Assembly: GCF_000374825.1 (NCBI RefSeq)
Contig: NZ_KB895401.1
Location: 1 to 33,845, forward strand
DNA length: 33,845 nt
DNA from: Paenibacillus sanguinis 2301083 = DSM 16941
GTDB lineage: Bacteria; Bacillota; Bacilli; Paenibacillales; Paenibacillaceae
Direction of reading: 5' to 3'
The position numbers were made by a program, and so were the translations under genes. Positions 33,358 through 33,845 of the stretch are shown here, piece by piece (position 1 is the first letter of the stretch; each line of letters begins with the position of its first letter). The notes below the pieces were generated by a model. That model had not been told where the DNA came from. It worked only from the letters and a program-made list of their open reading frames with translations, and searched no databases.

Positions 33358-33525
33358 AAATGAATACATTACATTATTATGTTAGGTATTTGGGTTTATA
33401 TGGAATATATTTAAGACTAAATATTTTATCATGTTATGTTATATGACAAATTGCAAATAGAAAAATAGATAAAATTAGAAATTGCTACGCTTGCAAAGTG
33501 TGGATTTTTAGAGAGGTGGATATGG

Positions 33526-33541
33526 AGTAAAAACGTTTACG
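33526..33541. promoter_or_regulatory. Distal LacI-type operator
   Basis: GTAAAAACGTTTACGC is the best match to a palindromic LacI site in the window. It lies about 240 bases upstream of the operon start and 31 bases from the intron end, so it could allow looping or serve a gene now cut off by the intron. Confidence 0.55.
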
Positions 33542-33572
33542 CAAATCTGATTTATACACTGAGTAAAAAATC

Positions 33573-33648
33573 GAGTAGGAGGGGGCGGCAAGCCCCCGTC
33601 CTCTCACACCACCGTACATGCGGGTCCGCATACGGCGGTTCCAAAAGG
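33573..33648 (-). mobile_element. Group II intron 3' end (domains V and VI)
   Basis: On the minus strand, positions 33639-33608 form a textbook domain V. ACCGCCGT pairs with ACGGTGGT, a GT bulge follows, the upper stem is ATGCG/CGCAT, and the loop is GACC. A domain VI-like stem (GGGGGC/GCCCCC) and the end CTCCTACTC follow, placing the 3' splice point near 33573. The triad position reads CGC, as in class C introns. The RT tail encoded just upstream belongs to the same intron. Confidence 0.85.
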
Positions 33649-33845
33649 TTAACAAAGCTCTAAGTAACGTGAAAGCAAACTTTTCAGCCCTCTCGCTTCC
33701 CAGTAGGAAGTGGGAAGGGCATTATTTGTGTTCCGAGACATTTCCCATGCGCCTCGCCGCGAGTTTGCCATCCTAAAGCAGGCCCATTCGGGTACTCCAA
33801 GCGCTCGGAGTTCGCGGATTCGTGTGCGTACTCGTTTCCACTGTT
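33649..33845 (-). CDS. ltrA: Group II intron reverse transcriptase/maturase, C-terminal part, cut by window end
   Basis: The last 64 codons of an LtrA-type protein are present. They read WKRVRTRIRELRALGVPEWA and, further on, RRGAWEMSRNTNNALPTSYW and GLKSLLSRYLELC before the TAA at 33649. This is the maturase-specific domain with its typical end, and the domain V hairpin follows directly, as usual. The protein assists intron splicing and mobility as a ribonucleoprotein. The start lies outside the window. The visible part carries no stop or frameshift, so the intron may be intact. Confidence 0.92.
   Translation of the reverse strand, partial: QWKRVRTRIRELRALGVPEWACFRMANSRRGAWEMSRNTNNALPTSYWEARGLKSLLSRYLELC

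Overview
The window looks like chromosome of an endospore-forming, Paenibacillus-like Firmicute. A gene for an H-type small acid-soluble spore protein shows a spore former. Strong GGAGG-type ribosome binding sites, a XerS-type recombinase, a KtrB potassium channel and a large surface-layer (SLH) protein fit that group. This assignment is inferred from gene content; there is no rRNA or tRNA in the window.

Layout. 1-501 holds pieces of group II introns: the 5' end of one on the minus strand, placed just after a terminator, and the domain V/VI tail of another on the plus strand. 525-5386 holds housekeeping or membrane genes: an M29 aminopeptidase, KtrB, a small unknown protein, an AI-2E-family membrane protein and an AbrB-like unknown. 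5536-7162 is a compact regulatory pair: an Rrf2 regulator with a single cysteine and a two-domain glyoxalase-fold dioxygenase, which share three near-identical 19-bp palindromes. 7293-9469 has an acetyltransferase and a divergent SDR/MerR pair with matching 19-bp-spacer promoters. 9573-11592 has the ACT/UPF0210 pair, a 26-codon stub of a translation-factor GTPase, and sspH. 11921-13000 is xerS.

13261-16033 is a visibly GC-richer three-gene module (isochorismatase-like protein, MFS transporter, AraC regulator). It is bordered on the right by a fragment of a large serine recombinase and an inverted repeat, and it looks acquired. 16323-23523 holds a 1484-residue secreted GLUG/Ig/SLH surface protein and a MalT-type LuxR regulator just upstream of it. 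23524-23947 holds two hairpins and what looks like the decayed tail of an unidentified gene.

23948-33182 is one long minus-strand catabolic operon: LacI regulator, PfkB/ribokinase, a ribose/AI-2-type ABC importer (ATPase, two permeases, lipoprotein), an AllA-type ureidoglycolate lyase, an M20 amidohydrolase and a GATase1-like protein. The mixture of sugar import and phosphorylation with ureido/amide chemistry suggests that the substrate combines a sugar with a ureido or amide group. Repeated AACGTTTAC-type operators lie in front of it. The window ends in the 3' part of another group II intron, including the tail of its reverse transcriptase (33573-33845, minus strand).
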